The notes under the pieces were generated by a model. The model was not told where the DNA came from. It was given only the letters and a program-made list of their open reading frames with translations, and ran no database searches. Shown piece by piece: positions 34,233-43,561 of a stretch of 64,000 nucleotides of DNA. Origin of the DNA: Klebsiella quasivariicola (lineage in GTDB: Bacteria > Pseudomonadota > Gammaproteobacteria > Enterobacterales > Enterobacteriaceae); the NCBI RefSeq assembly GCF_002269255.1, contig NZ_CP022823.1, positions 5,332,001 through 5,396,000 of the forward strand. The letters run 5' to 3'. The position numbers were made by a program, and so were the translations under genes. Numbering within the stretch: position 1 is the first letter of the stretch; the number at the start of each line of letters is the position of its first letter.

Positions 34233-35123
34233 GTGGATTTACGCGATCTGAAAACCTTTCTGCATCTGGCGGAAAGCCGCCATTTTGGCCGCAGCGCGCG
34301 GGCCATGCATGTCAGCCCATCGACGCTTTCGCGCCAGATCCAGCGCCTGGAAGAGGACCTCGGCCAGCCGTTATTCGTGCGTGATAATCGCACGGTGACC
34401 CTCACCGAAGCCGGGGAGGAGTTACGCACCTTTGCCCAGCAAACTTTATTGCAGTACCAGCAGCTTCGCCACAGTATCGATCAGCAGGGCCCTTCGCTCT
34501 CCGGCGAGCTGCATATCTTCTGCTCTGTCACCGCCGCCTATAGCCATCTGCCGCCAATCCTCGACCGCTTTCGCGCCGCGCATCCCTCGGTGGAGATCAA
34601 GCTCTCGACCGGGGACGCCGCCGACGCCATGGAGAAGGTGGTCACCGGCGAAGCCGATCTGGCGATTGCCGGTAAACCGGAAACCCTGCCGGGATCGGTG
34701 GCGTTTTCGATGCTGGAGAATCTCGCCGTGGTGTTAATTGCCCCAGCCCTTCCCTGCCCGGTACGTAACCAGGTAACCGTCGATCGCCCCGACTGGTCGA
34801 CGGTGCCGTTCATCATGGCCGATCAGGGACCGGTGCGCCGACGCATCGAGCTGTGGTTTCGACGCCATAAAATCAGCAACCCGTCGATCTACGCTACCGT
34901 CGGCGGACACGAAGCGATGGTGTCGATGGTCGCCCTCGGCTGCGGCGTGGCGCTGCTACCGGAGGTGGTACTGGAAAACAGCCCGGAACCAGTACGCAAC
35001 CGGGTGATGATTCTGGAGCGCAGCGATGAGCAAACCCCATTTGAGCTGGGCGTTTGCGCACAAAAAAAGCGGCTGCATGAGCCGCTTATTGATGCTTTCT
35101 GGAAAATCCTGCCTAACCACTAG
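34233..35123 (+). CDS. ilvY: IlvY, LysR-family activator of ilvC
   Basis: 296 residues from GTG 34233 (VDLRDLKTFLHLAE), matching E. coli IlvY; the open frame from 34149 is not used. The LysR HTH spans about 1-60 and the inducer-binding domain follows. With acetolactate or acetohydroxybutyrate bound it activates the divergent ilvC gene and represses its own. GGGGAG lies upstream of the start. Its stop overlaps the convergent ilvA stop by 4 bp. Confidence 0.95.
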   Translation: MDLRDLKTFLHLAESRHFGRSARAMHVSPSTLSRQIQRLEEDLGQPLFVRDNRTVTLTEAGEELRTFAQQTLLQYQQLRHSIDQQGPSLSGELHIFCSVTAAYSHLPPILDRFRAAHPSVEIKLSTGDAADAMEKVVTGEADLAIAGKPETLPGSVAFSMLENLAVVLIAPALPCPVRNQVTVDRPDWSTVPFIMADQGPVRRRIELWFRRHKISNPSIYATVGGHEAMVSMVALGCGVALLPEVVLENSPEPVRNRVMILERSDEQTPFELGVCAQKKRLHEPLIDAFWKILPNH

Positions 35124-36664
35124 CCCGCGAGAAAAAAGCGGAACGCCGGGTTATGGGTTTCGTCGTGGCACTCATAGCCCAGCTCATTAAGACGGGTTTC
35201 AAAGTCCGGCTCGTGCTCGCCCAGCTCAAAAGCCGCTAACACCCGACCATAGTCGGTGCCGTGGCTGCGGTAGTGGAACAGCGAAATATTCCAGTGGGTG
35301 CCAAGGGTATGCAGGAACTTCAGCAGCGCGCCTGGGGATTCCGGAAACTCGAAGCTGAACAGACGCTCCTGCAACGCTTTAGACGGCCGGCCACCGACCA
35401 TATAGCGCACATGCAGCTTGGCCATCTCATCGTCAGAGAGATCCACCACACTGTAGCCGCCGTCGTTCAGTAACTGGAGGATCTCTTTGCGCTCTTCCAG
35501 GCCGCGACTCAGGCGTACCCCGACAAAAATGCAGGCGTCTTTGGCGTCAGCAAACCGGTAGTTGAACTCCGTCACCGAGCGCCCGCCCAGCAGCTGGCAA
35601 AACTTGAGGAAGCTGCCCTTCTCTTCCGGGATCGTCACCGCCAGCAGCGCTTCACGCTGTTCTCCGAGCTCGCAGCGTTCAGACACGTAGCGCAGGCCGT
35701 GGAAGTTAACGTTGGCCCCGGACAGAATATGAGCCAGTCGCTCGCCGCGAATATTGTGCTGGGCGACATATTTCTTCATCCCCGCCAGCGCCAGCGCGCC
35801 GGAAGGCTCCGCCACCGCCCGCACATCTTCAAACAGATCTTTCATTGCCGCGCAGATAGCGTCGCTATCGACGGTAATGATATCGTCCAGATACTCCTGG
35901 CACAGACGGAAGGTTTCATCGCCAATGCGTTTGACCGCCACGCCTTCGGCAAACAAGCCGACGCGCGGCAGATCCACCGGATGACCCGCATCCAGCGCCG
36001 CTTTCAGACAGGCGGAATCTTCCGCCTCCACGGCGATCACTTTGATCTGCGGCATCAGCTGCTTGATCAGCACCGCCACGCCCGCCGCCAGACCGCCGCC
36101 GCCTACCGGGACGAACACACGGTCAATGTGGGCATCCTGCTGCAGCAGCTCCAGCGCCAGGGTGCCCTGGCCGGCGATCACCATCGGATGATCGAACGGC
36201 GGCACCCAGGTAAAGCCCTGCTGCTGGGCCAGCTCAATCGCGCGGGCTTTCGCTTCATCAAAGTTGGCGCCGTGCAGCAGCACTTCGCCACCAAAGCCGC
36301 GAACGGCATCGACTTTGATATCGGCGGTCGCTACCGGCATCACGATCAGCGCCTTAACGCCCAGCCGCGATGCGGAAAACGCCACACCCTGGGCATGGTT
36401 GCCCGCCGAAGCGGTGATCACGCCATGAGATTTTTGTTCCGTGGTCAGGCTGGACATCATCGCGTAGGCGCCGCGCAGCTTAAAGCTGTGTACCGGCTGG
36501 CGATCTTCACGCTTCACCAGAATGACGTTATCCAGCCGCGACGAGAGCTTTTCCATTTTTTGCAGCGGCGTTTTCTGCACTGCTTCATAAACCGGCGCGC
36601 GCAGCACTGCTCGCAGATACTCGGCGCCCTCAGGAGCGCCGGACAAGGGTTGTGAATCCGCCAT
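35120..36664 (-). CDS. ilvA: Threonine deaminase (biosynthetic)
   Basis: 514 residues, the same as E. coli IlvA. It is PLP-dependent and turns threonine into 2-ketobutyrate, the first and isoleucine-inhibited step of isoleucine synthesis. PLP lysine K62 is in SFKLRGA and the phosphate loop GGGGLA is present. Two C-terminal ACT-like regulatory domains occupy about 320-510. It begins 2 bases after the ilvD stop and ends overlapping ilvY. Confidence 0.97.
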   Translation of the reverse strand: MADSQPLSGAPEGAEYLRAVLRAPVYEAVQKTPLQKMEKLSSRLDNVILVKREDRQPVHSFKLRGAYAMMSSLTTEQKSHGVITASAGNHAQGVAFSASRLGVKALIVMPVATADIKVDAVRGFGGEVLLHGANFDEAKARAIELAQQQGFTWVPPFDHPMVIAGQGTLALELLQQDAHIDRVFVPVGGGGLAAGVAVLIKQLMPQIKVIAVEAEDSACLKAALDAGHPVDLPRVGLFAEGVAVKRIGDETFRLCQEYLDDIITVDSDAICAAMKDLFEDVRAVAEPSGALALAGMKKYVAQHNIRGERLAHILSGANVNFHGLRYVSERCELGEQREALLAVTIPEEKGSFLKFCQLLGGRSVTEFNYRFADAKDACIFVGVRLSRGLEERKEILQLLNDGGYSVVDLSDDEMAKLHVRYMVGGRPSKALQERLFSFEFPESPGALLKFLHTLGTHWNISLFHYRSHGTDYGRVLAAFELGEHEPDFETRLNELGYECHDETHNPAFRFFLAG

Positions 36665-36666
36665 GA

Positions 36667-38517
36667 TTAACCACCCAGTTTGGATTTATCACGCACCGCA
36701 CCTTTGTCGGCGCTGGTTGCCAGACTGGCGTAAGCGCGAAGGGCAAAGGAGACCTGACGCTGGCGATTCTTCGGCGTCCACGCCTGGTCGCCACGCGCTT
36801 CCTGGGCTTCACGACGCGCGGCAATTTCCGCATCGCTCAGCTGCAGCTGGATGCTGCGGTTCGGAATATCAATCGCGATCATGTCGCCATCTTCAATGAG
36901 CGCAATGTTGCCGCCGCTCGCCGCTTCCGGAGAGACGTGACCGATAGAGAGCCCTGAGGTACCGCCAGAGAAACGACCATCGGTGATCAAGGCACAGGCT
37001 TTGCCCAACCCCATCGACTTCAGGAAGCTGGTAGGGTAAAGCATCTCCTGCATCCCCGGCCCGCCTTTCGGACCTTCGTAGCGGATCACTACGACGTCGC
37101 CTTCAACAACTTTGCCGCCGAGGATAGCTTCTACCGCATCGTCCTGGCTCTCATATACTTTCGCCGGTCCGGTAAATTTCAGGATGCTGTCGTCCACGCC
37201 GGCGGTTTTGACGATACAGCCGTTTTCCGCGAAATTGCCGTACAGCACCGCCAGACCGCCGTCTTTGCTGTAAGCGTGTTCCAGAGAACGGATACAGCCT
37301 TCGGCGCGATCGTCATCCAGGGTATCCCAGCGGCAGTCTTGCGAGAACGCCTGGGTGGTACGGATGCCCGCCGGGCCGGCGCGGAACATTTTTTTCACCG
37401 CGTCGTCCTGGGTCACCATCACATCGTACTGTTCCAGGGTCTGCGGCAGCGTCAGGCCAAGGACGTTTTTGACCTCGCGGTTCAACAGCCCGGCACGGTC
37501 CAGCTCGCCCAAAATGCCCAGCACGCCGCCAGCGCGATGCACATCTTCCATATGGTATTTCTGCGTACTCGGCGCCACCTTACACAGCTGCGGCACCTTG
37601 CGGGAGAGCTTATCGATATCACTCATGGTGAAGTCGATTTCTGCTTCCTGCGCCGCCGCCAGCAGATGCAGGACGGTATTGGTGGAACCGCCCATGGCGA
37701 TATCCAGCGTCATGGCGTTTTCAAAAGCCGCCTTGCTGGCGATATTGCGCGGCAGCGCGGAAGCGTCATCCTGCTCGTAATAGCGTTTGGTCAGCTCGAC
37801 GATACGTTTACCGGCGTTCAGGAACAGCTCCTTACGATCGGCGTGGGTCGCCAGCAGCGAGCCGTTACCCGGCTGCGACAGGCCCAGCGCTTCGGTCAGG
37901 CAGTTCATGGAGTTCGCCGTGAACATCCCGGAACAGGAGCCGCAGGTCGGGCAGGCGGAACGCTCTACCTGATTGCTCTGCTCGTCGGACACTTTCGGAT
38001 CCGCCCCCTGAATCATCGCATCCACCAGGTCAAGCTTGATGATTTTATCTGACAGCTTGGTCTTCCCGGCTTCCATCGGGCCGCCGGACACAAAGATCAC
38101 CGGAATGTTTAGGCGCAGGGAGGCCATCAACATCCCCGGGGTGATTTTGTCGCAGTTGGAGATACAGACCATCGCATCCGCACAGTGGGCGTTAACCATG
38201 TACTCCACCGAGTCGGCGATCAGCTCGCGGGATGGCAGTGAGTAGAGCATACCCCCGTGGCCCATGGCGATCCCATCATCCACCGCGATGGTGTTAAATT
38301 CTTTGGCGACACCGCCAGCCGCTTCAATCTGCTCGGCAACCAGTTTGCCGAGATCGCGCAGGTGCACGTGCCCGGGAACAAACTGGGTAAAGGAGTTAAC
38401 GACGGCGATAATCGGTTTGCCGAAATCGGCATCGGTCATCCCGGTTGCGCGCCACAACGCGCGGGCGCCCGCCATATTGCGGCCATGTGTGGTGGTGGCG
38501 GAACGGTACTTAGGCAT
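36667..38517 (-). CDS. ilvD: Dihydroxy-acid dehydratase
   Basis: 616 residues from ATG 38517 (MPKYRSATTTHGRN), the same as E. coli IlvD. It dehydrates dihydroxyisovalerate and dihydroxymethylvalerate using an oxygen-sensitive Fe-S cluster. Cluster cysteines are in CISNCDKITPGM (about 122) and CPTCGSCSGMFTANSMNC (about 195). The C-terminal GGRFSGGTSGLSIGH-type motif (DGRFSGGTSG) is complete. It lies between ilvE and ilvA in the operon. Confidence 0.97.
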   Translation of the reverse strand: MPKYRSATTTHGRNMAGARALWRATGMTDADFGKPIIAVVNSFTQFVPGHVHLRDLGKLVAEQIEAAGGVAKEFNTIAVDDGIAMGHGGMLYSLPSRELIADSVEYMVNAHCADAMVCISNCDKITPGMLMASLRLNIPVIFVSGGPMEAGKTKLSDKIIKLDLVDAMIQGADPKVSDEQSNQVERSACPTCGSCSGMFTANSMNCLTEALGLSQPGNGSLLATHADRKELFLNAGKRIVELTKRYYEQDDASALPRNIASKAAFENAMTLDIAMGGSTNTVLHLLAAAQEAEIDFTMSDIDKLSRKVPQLCKVAPSTQKYHMEDVHRAGGVLGILGELDRAGLLNREVKNVLGLTLPQTLEQYDVMVTQDDAVKKMFRAGPAGIRTTQAFSQDCRWDTLDDDRAEGCIRSLEHAYSKDGGLAVLYGNFAENGCIVKTAGVDDSILKFTGPAKVYESQDDAVEAILGGKVVEGDVVVIRYEGPKGGPGMQEMLYPTSFLKSMGLGKACALITDGRFSGGTSGLSIGHVSPEAASGGNIALIEDGDMIAIDIPNRSIQLQLSDAEIAARREAQEARGDQAWTPKNRQRQVSFALRAYASLATSADKGAVRDKSKLGG

Positions 38518-38545
38518 GCTCTTTTTACTCCCATCTGTGTTTATT

Positions 38546-38573
38546 AAATGGGACGGTGCGTGCCGTCCCATTT
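38546..38573 (-). other. Intra-operon hairpin between ilvE and ilvD
   Basis: A perfect 11-bp stem (AAATGGGACGG with CCGTCCCATTT) and a 6-base loop fill the 60-bp gap. No long U run follows on the minus strand, so it is more likely an mRNA processing or stability element than a full terminator. Confidence 0.6.
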
Positions 38574-38577
38574 TTAA

Positions 38578-39507
38578 TTACTTACTTACCGGATCCAACC
38601 AGCCCCATTTATCTTCTGTTTCACCGGTGAAGAGGCCAAAGAAGGCTTCCTGAATGCGTTTAGTTACCGGACCACGACGGCCTGCGCCGACCTGGATACC
38701 ATCCACGCTGCGTACCGGGGTGATTTCCGCCGCGGTGCCGGACATGAAGACTTCATCCGCCAGGTACAGAGATTCACGGGACAGTACCTGCTCGCGCACT
38801 TCGATGCCGAGATCTTTCGCCAGCTTGATGATGGCGTCGCGGGTAATGCCCGGCAGCGCGGAAGAGGTGAACGGCGGAGTAAACAGCACGCCATCTTTTA
38901 CCTCAAACAGGTTTTCGCCTGCGCCTTCGGAGATATAACCGTTCACATCCAAAGCAATGCCTTCCTGGTAGCCGTGGCGACGTGCTTCGCTACCTACCAG
39001 CAGCGAGGACAGATAATTACCGCCCGCTTTCGCCGCCGTCGGGATGGTGTTCGGCGCCGCGCGGTTCCAGGAAGAGACCATTGCATCGATCCCCTGCTCA
39101 AGCGCTTCTGCGCCGAGGTAGGCTCCCCACGGGAACGCCGCGATGATCACGTCAGTGTTGTAACCCGGAGGCGGGTTTACTCCCATGCCAACATCGCCAA
39201 CAAATACCAGAGGGCGGATATAAGCGCTGGTCAGATTATTGGTCCGAATGACTTCACGGCAGGCTTCCATCAGTTCGTCGATGCTCTGAGAGACCGGGAA
39301 ACGATAAATTTTGGCTGAATCATGCAGACGCTGCATATGTTCACGATGACGGAACACCACCGGGCCTTTGTGCGAATCGTAGCAACGGATACCTTCGAAT
39401 ACCGAGGTACCGTAGTGCAACGCGTGGGACATCACATGAACTTTCGCTTCGCCCCACGGAACCATCTCGCCATTGAACCAAATGTAATCAGCTTTTTTCG
39501 TCGTCAT
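38578..39507 (-). CDS. ilvE: Branched-chain amino acid aminotransferase
   Basis: 309 residues from ATG 39507 (MTTKKADYIWFNG), the same as E. coli IlvE, a fold type IV PLP enzyme and the last step in isoleucine, valine and leucine synthesis with glutamate. The PLP lysine is near residue 160 in PTAAKAGGNYLSS, and the E-S-GE motif ISEGAGENLF and PGITR are present. It begins 16 bases after the ilvM stop. Confidence 0.97.
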   Translation of the reverse strand: MTTKKADYIWFNGEMVPWGEAKVHVMSHALHYGTSVFEGIRCYDSHKGPVVFRHREHMQRLHDSAKIYRFPVSQSIDELMEACREVIRTNNLTSAYIRPLVFVGDVGMGVNPPPGYNTDVIIAAFPWGAYLGAEALEQGIDAMVSSWNRAAPNTIPTAAKAGGNYLSSLLVGSEARRHGYQEGIALDVNGYISEGAGENLFEVKDGVLFTPPFTSSALPGITRDAIIKLAKDLGIEVREQVLSRESLYLADEVFMSGTAAEITPVRSVDGIQVGAGRRGPVTKRIQEAFFGLFTGETEDKWGWLDPVSK

Positions 39508-39523
39508 TTTTCTTCCTTTGCGC

Positions 39524-39781
39524 TCAGGCGCGGATTTGTTGTGATGTGGGTTGCTGGATCTCGACGCAGGCAACGTCGACCAGTTTGCTTAATTGACTAA
39601 ACAGTAATTCGACGGGCCGCGGGCTGGCAACGGTCAATTCGATATTTATATTTTGCGCATCTGCCGCGGTTTCCATATTCATTGCGCAGATTTGAAAACC
39701 CCGGTGGCGGACAACGCGCAGCACGCGCTCTAAGGTTTCCGGGTTGAAACGTGCCTGTAAAGCGACCTGATGTTGCATCAT
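39524..39781 (-). CDS. ilvM: Acetolactate synthase II small subunit
   Basis: 85 residues (E. coli 87), an ACT-domain regulatory subunit that pairs with IlvG. The core HRGFQICAMNM and NINIELTVASPRPVELLF regions match E. coli IlvM. Its start overlaps the ilvG stop by 4 bp, which ensures coupled synthesis of the two subunits. Confidence 0.94.
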   Translation of the reverse strand: MMQHQVALQARFNPETLERVLRVVRHRGFQICAMNMETAADAQNINIELTVASPRPVELLFSQLSKLVDVACVEIQQPTSQQIRA

Positions 39782-41424
39782 GATAATTTCTCCAGCATTT
39801 CAGAGTTACTGGCGCCGGGCGGCACCAACGGCCAGACATTCTCAAGTTCGTCGATTGAGACATGAAGCAGGTATGGCCCCTGGCTCGAAAGCATGGTGTC
39901 GAGTGCCGCTTCAACCTGGTCTTTACGGGTGATATGTTGGCCAGGAATACCGAAGGCGCTGGCCAGCGTGAGGAAATCAGGGTTATCAGTCAGAGTGGTT
40001 TCGCTATAACGTTCCTGGAAAAACAGCTGCTGCCATTGTCGAACCATCCCTAACCGCTGGTTGTCGAGCAATACGATCTTCAGCGGTAACTGCTTACGTT
40101 TAACGGTGCCCAACTCCTGCACATTCATCATGAAGGAGCCGTCACCGGAGATACAGATAACCGTATCGTCCGGGCGCGCCACCTGGGCGCCAACGGCGGC
40201 CGGCAGGCCAAAGCCCATGGTGCCTAAGCCGCTGGAGGTGATGAAGTTTTCCGGGCGGGTATAGGTCATATGCTGAGCCGACCACATCTGATGCTGGCCA
40301 ACGTCGGTTGTCACCACGCTGTCCGCCGGCTTGCGGTCGGAAAGCTGTTTCAGCAACAGCGGCGCGTAGATTGCCTCACCGGGATGATCGTAACGCCAGG
40401 CATGCTCGGCACGCAGTGCGGCATTACGCTCGCGCCAGTCATCGATAGCTAACGGTTGCTGCAGCGCCGACAGCAAGCGGTTCAGATCGCCGGTCAGGCC
40501 GATATGCGCCTGGCGCAGCTTGTTCAACTCCGCCGGATCGATATCCATGTGGATCACTTTGGCATGTGGAGCGAAGGTATTGAGCTTACCGGTCACGCGA
40601 TCGTCAAAGCGCGCACCGACGGCGATCAGCAGATCGCACTCCTGTACCGCCAGGTTGGCCGCCTTAGTGCCGTGCATTCCCAGCATACCGAGATAATACG
40701 GATAATCGGCGTCCACGACGCCCAGCCCTTTCAAAGTGCAAGTCGCTGGCATCCGGGTCACCGCCAGGAATTCGCGCAAGGCCGGTACCGCCTGCGCCAT
40801 ACCCACTCCACCGCCAACATACAGCATCGGTTTCTGTGACTGAGCCAGCATCTGCTGAGCCTGAGCAACCTCCGCCTGCGGAAATGCCATCTCGTCAGCG
40901 ACGGTAGAGAAATGGGGATCGAGATCGCCCTGCGCCATCTGAATATCCTTGGGGATATCAACCAGCACCGGGCCTGGACGGCCTGAGTTTGCCACCTGAA
41001 AAGCTTCAGCGATAACCCGCGGCAGCTCGTCCAGAGACTGTACGAGGAAACTGTGCTTAGTACAGGCCAGTGACAAACCGAGAACGTCTACTTCCTGGAA
41101 TGCATCCGTACCGATGAAGGGAGCGGCGACCTGGCCGGTGATGGCAACAATGGGGATAGAGTCAAGCAGAGCATCCGCCAGGCCAGTGATCAGGTTGGTC
41201 GCACCCGGGCCGGAGGTCGCGATGCACACCCCGGTTTTACCGGTTGCTCGCGCATAACCAATGGCCGCCATAGCAGCCCCTTGCTCATGCCGGCACAGCA
41301 GGTGCTCCACGCCGCCGTCATACAGTGCATCGTAAACCGGCATAATTGCGCCACCCGGATAGCCAAAAACTGTGTCGACTCCCTGTGTCCGCAAAGCATG
41401 TACCACCCACTGCGCGCCATTCAT
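39778..41424 (-). CDS. ilvG: Acetolactate synthase II large subunit (intact)
   Basis: 548 residues in one open frame. This is full length, unlike E. coli K-12, where ilvG is broken by a frameshift. It is ThDP- and FAD-dependent and condenses pyruvate with pyruvate or 2-ketobutyrate; isozyme II is insensitive to valine. The activating Glu is in CRHEQGAAMAAIGYA near residue 47, and the ThDP motif GDGSFMMNVQEL is complete. It follows the ilvL attenuator and the small ilvX frame. Confidence 0.97.
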   Translation of the reverse strand: MNGAQWVVHALRTQGVDTVFGYPGGAIMPVYDALYDGGVEHLLCRHEQGAAMAAIGYARATGKTGVCIATSGPGATNLITGLADALLDSIPIVAITGQVAAPFIGTDAFQEVDVLGLSLACTKHSFLVQSLDELPRVIAEAFQVANSGRPGPVLVDIPKDIQMAQGDLDPHFSTVADEMAFPQAEVAQAQQMLAQSQKPMLYVGGGVGMAQAVPALREFLAVTRMPATCTLKGLGVVDADYPYYLGMLGMHGTKAANLAVQECDLLIAVGARFDDRVTGKLNTFAPHAKVIHMDIDPAELNKLRQAHIGLTGDLNRLLSALQQPLAIDDWRERNAALRAEHAWRYDHPGEAIYAPLLLKQLSDRKPADSVVTTDVGQHQMWSAQHMTYTRPENFITSSGLGTMGFGLPAAVGAQVARPDDTVICISGDGSFMMNVQELGTVKRKQLPLKIVLLDNQRLGMVRQWQQLFFQERYSETTLTDNPDFLTLASAFGIPGQHITRKDQVEAALDTMLSSQGPYLLHVSIDELENVWPLVPPGASNSEMLEKLS

Positions 41425-41426
41425 AG

Positions 41427-41477
41427 TTAGTTCCCCGTCATAAATCGGGAGAAACAGAATTTTATGCTAAAAGTCAT
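41427..41477 (-). CDS. ilvX: IlvX, 16-residue small protein
   Basis: A minus-strand ORF from ATG 41477 encodes MTFSIKFCFSRFMTGN. It lines up with the E. coli small protein IlvX, which shares KFCFSRF and TGN and the same place between ilvL and ilvG. AGGAG sits 6 bases before the start. The ORF stops 2 bases before the ilvG start, so it may couple translation into ilvG. Confidence 0.75.
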   Translation of the reverse strand: MTFSIKFCFSRFMTGN

Positions 41478-41509
41478 CATCTGCTCCTCGCTTAGGTTAT
41501 TTCAGTTAT

Positions 41510-41543
41510 AAAAAAACCCCCGGACCTTTCGGTGCGGGGGTCT
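41510..41543 (-). terminator. ilvL attenuator
   Basis: On the minus strand ACCCCCGCACC-GAAA-GGTCCGGGGGT forms a strong GC stem followed by seven Ts. It sits 21 bases after the ilvL stop and before ilvX/ilvG, the expected place for transcription attenuation of the operon by Ile, Val and Leu charging. Confidence 0.9.
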
Positions 41544-41564
41544 TAGTTCGTTAAGGCTTGATTT

Positions 41565-41663
41565 CTAAGCCTTTCCTCGTCCAAGTGCAGCCCCGCACGG
41601 TGGGATAATAATCACCACCACGCTAATCACGACCAGGCTAATCACTCGTAGAAGGGCTGTCAT
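41565..41663 (-). CDS. ilvL: IlvL, ilv operon leader peptide
   Basis: 32 residues from ATG 41663, apparently identical to E. coli IlvL. It is packed with Leu, Val and Ile codons (the run LVVISVVVIII), so ribosome stalling under branched-chain amino acid starvation sets the fold of the downstream attenuator. It ends in GRGKA and TAG. Confidence 0.93.
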   Translation of the reverse strand: MTALLRVISLVVISVVVIIIPPCGAALGRGKA

Positions 41664-42017
41664 TTTCTGTACTTTCTGGCTTCTTGTTCGAAGGAATACC
41701 TAAAGAGTTACCACAGACATCACATAAAACACAAGATTTTTTTATATCGCCGTTGCTGAGCAGCCTAACAGTTTCAGTAAAAATAATTGTTTTATATGAA
41801 AAAAGTCAGAAATGAAAAAAATTCAGTTTTCTCTCGGCTTGCACACTCCTCTCCCTATTTCTCTCCACCCCCACGGGGTTTTGGGACCACACTTCCATTT
41901 TTGGTAAAATGTAACGATCTATCGTGAAAATAATGCATTCCTGCTTCTAAATTCGCGTTATTACGGCTCCCTTTTCACAGGAGGTTCGCCATAATCCTTC
42001 TCTGTTCAGGAGGTTTT
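41664..42017. promoter_or_regulatory. ilvL-comM divergent intergenic region
   Basis: 354 bp without a gene, with A/T-rich stretches around 41730-41830 that resemble the upstream IHF-responsive region of the E. coli ilv promoter. The leftward ilv operon promoter and the rightward comM promoter must lie here; I could not choose hexamers with confidence. Confidence 0.5.
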
Positions 42018-43538
42018 ATGTCGCTCGCCATCGTTTATACCCGCGCGGCGCTCGGTATCGAAGCGCCATTGATTACTATCGAGGTTCACCTCAGCAGCGG
42101 CCTGCCCGGTCTGACCATGGTCGGACTGCCGGAAACCACCGTTAAAGAGGCCCGCGACCGGGTGCGGAGCGCCCTGATCAACAGCGGCTACGCTTTCCCA
42201 GCGAAGAAGATAACCATTAACCTGGCGCCCGCGGACCTGCCCAAGGAGGGCGGGCGATACGATCTGCCCATCGCTCTCGCGCTTCTCGTCGCCTCAGAGC
42301 AGCTCAATACGACCCGATTGAATCAATATGAGTTTGTGGGCGAACTCGCCCTTACGGGTGGGTTACGCGGCGTTCCAGGGGCGATCCCCAGCGCAATGGA
42401 GGCCATCAAAGCCGGCCGGCGCATTGTCGTCTCCTCTGACAATGCGGCTGAGGTGGGTCTGATCGGCGGCAGCGATTGCCTGATCGCTGATCATCTACAA
42501 GAGGTATGCGCGTTTCTCGCAGGGCAGGCATCGCTTTCACCGCCCATCGCTGAGGAACCCTCTCTTGATGAACGCAGTGAAGATTTGCACGATGTTATCG
42601 GCCAGCAACAAGGCAAGCGAGCGCTGGAGATTGTGGCGGCTGGTGGCCACAATCTGCTCCTGATTGGCCCGCCTGGTACCGGGAAAACCATGCTTGCCAG
42701 CCGGCTCCCCGGTCTCCTGCCGCCATTAAGCAATCAGGAAGCGCTGGAGAGCACGGCTATTCAGAGCCTGGTCAATCTCCACACCGCGAAGACACGGTGG
42801 CGTCAGAGGCCGTTTCGCGCACCTCACCATAGCGCCTCGCTGGCAGCCATGGTGGGCGGAGGCTCGATACCTGTCCCCGGTGAGATTTCACTGGCTCATA
42901 ATGGCGTGCTATTTCTTGATGAACTGCCGGAGTTTGAGCGCCGAGTGCTGGACGCGCTGCGCGAACCCATTGAGTCAGGCAAGATCCACATATCACGCTC
43001 GCGCGCCAAGATTGACTATCCGGCGCGCTTTCAGCTTATCGCGGCGATGAACCCAAGCCCGACAGGACATTATCAGGGCAAACACAATCGCGCATCTCCT
43101 GAGCAGACATTGCGCTACCTTGGACGCCTGTCAGGTCCCTTCCTCGACCGCTTCGATCTCTCCTTAGAGATCCCGCTGCCGCCGCCAGGGATACTGAGCC
43201 AGGGCATGCAGGGCGAAGAATCGAGCGCAACGGTCCGGCAGCGGGTGCTGGCGGCGCGTGAACGGCAAATGCTCAGGCAAAATAAGCTCAATGCCCACCT
43301 TGAGAATCATGAAATGAAGAGCTGCTGCCATTTACGACACGAGGATGCCGTCTGGCTGGAACAGACGCTAACCCGGCTGGGGCTTTCTATACGTGCCTGG
43401 CAACGTCTGTTAAAAGTGGCGAGAACCATTGCCGATCTGGCAGAGACGGAAGAGATTGAGCGTCGCCATTTGCAGGAGGCGCTCAGCTATCGGGCAATAG
43501 ACCGAATGCTCAACCATCTGCAGAAAATGATGGCGTAA
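42018..43538 (+). CDS. comM: ComM/YifB, Mg-chelatase-like AAA+ protein
   Basis: 506 residues, the same as E. coli YifB. It has an N-terminal ChlI-like domain (LPGLTMVGLPETTVKEARDR), then an AAA+ core with Walker A GPPGTGKTML (about 217-226) and FLDELPEF as Walker B, and a C-terminal helical domain. The Vibrio homologue ComM is a branch-migration helicase in natural transformation; the role in enteric bacteria is less clear. AGGAGG precedes the start. Confidence 0.93.
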   Translation: MSLAIVYTRAALGIEAPLITIEVHLSSGLPGLTMVGLPETTVKEARDRVRSALINSGYAFPAKKITINLAPADLPKEGGRYDLPIALALLVASEQLNTTRLNQYEFVGELALTGGLRGVPGAIPSAMEAIKAGRRIVVSSDNAAEVGLIGGSDCLIADHLQEVCAFLAGQASLSPPIAEEPSLDERSEDLHDVIGQQQGKRALEIVAAGGHNLLLIGPPGTGKTMLASRLPGLLPPLSNQEALESTAIQSLVNLHTAKTRWRQRPFRAPHHSASLAAMVGGGSIPVPGEISLAHNGVLFLDELPEFERRVLDALREPIESGKIHISRSRAKIDYPARFQLIAAMNPSPTGHYQGKHNRASPEQTLRYLGRLSGPFLDRFDLSLEIPLPPPGILSQGMQGEESSATVRQRVLAARERQMLRQNKLNAHLENHEMKSCCHLRHEDAVWLEQTLTRLGLSIRAWQRLLKVARTIADLAETEEIERRHLQEALSYRAIDRMLNHLQKMMA

Positions 43539-43539
43539 A

Positions 43540-43559
43540 AAAAGGGCTTACGCCCTTTT
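43540..43559. terminator. Bidirectional terminator between comM and maoP
   Basis: AAAAGGGC, loop TTAC, GCCCTTTT with A and T runs on the two sides lies between the convergent comM and maoP stops and can serve both. Confidence 0.85.
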
Positions 43560-43561
43560 TC

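Noticed and set aside
39778..41424. Possible ilvG frameshift as in E. coli K-12
   Set aside because: The frame is open over all 548 residues and the ThDP and FAD motifs are complete.
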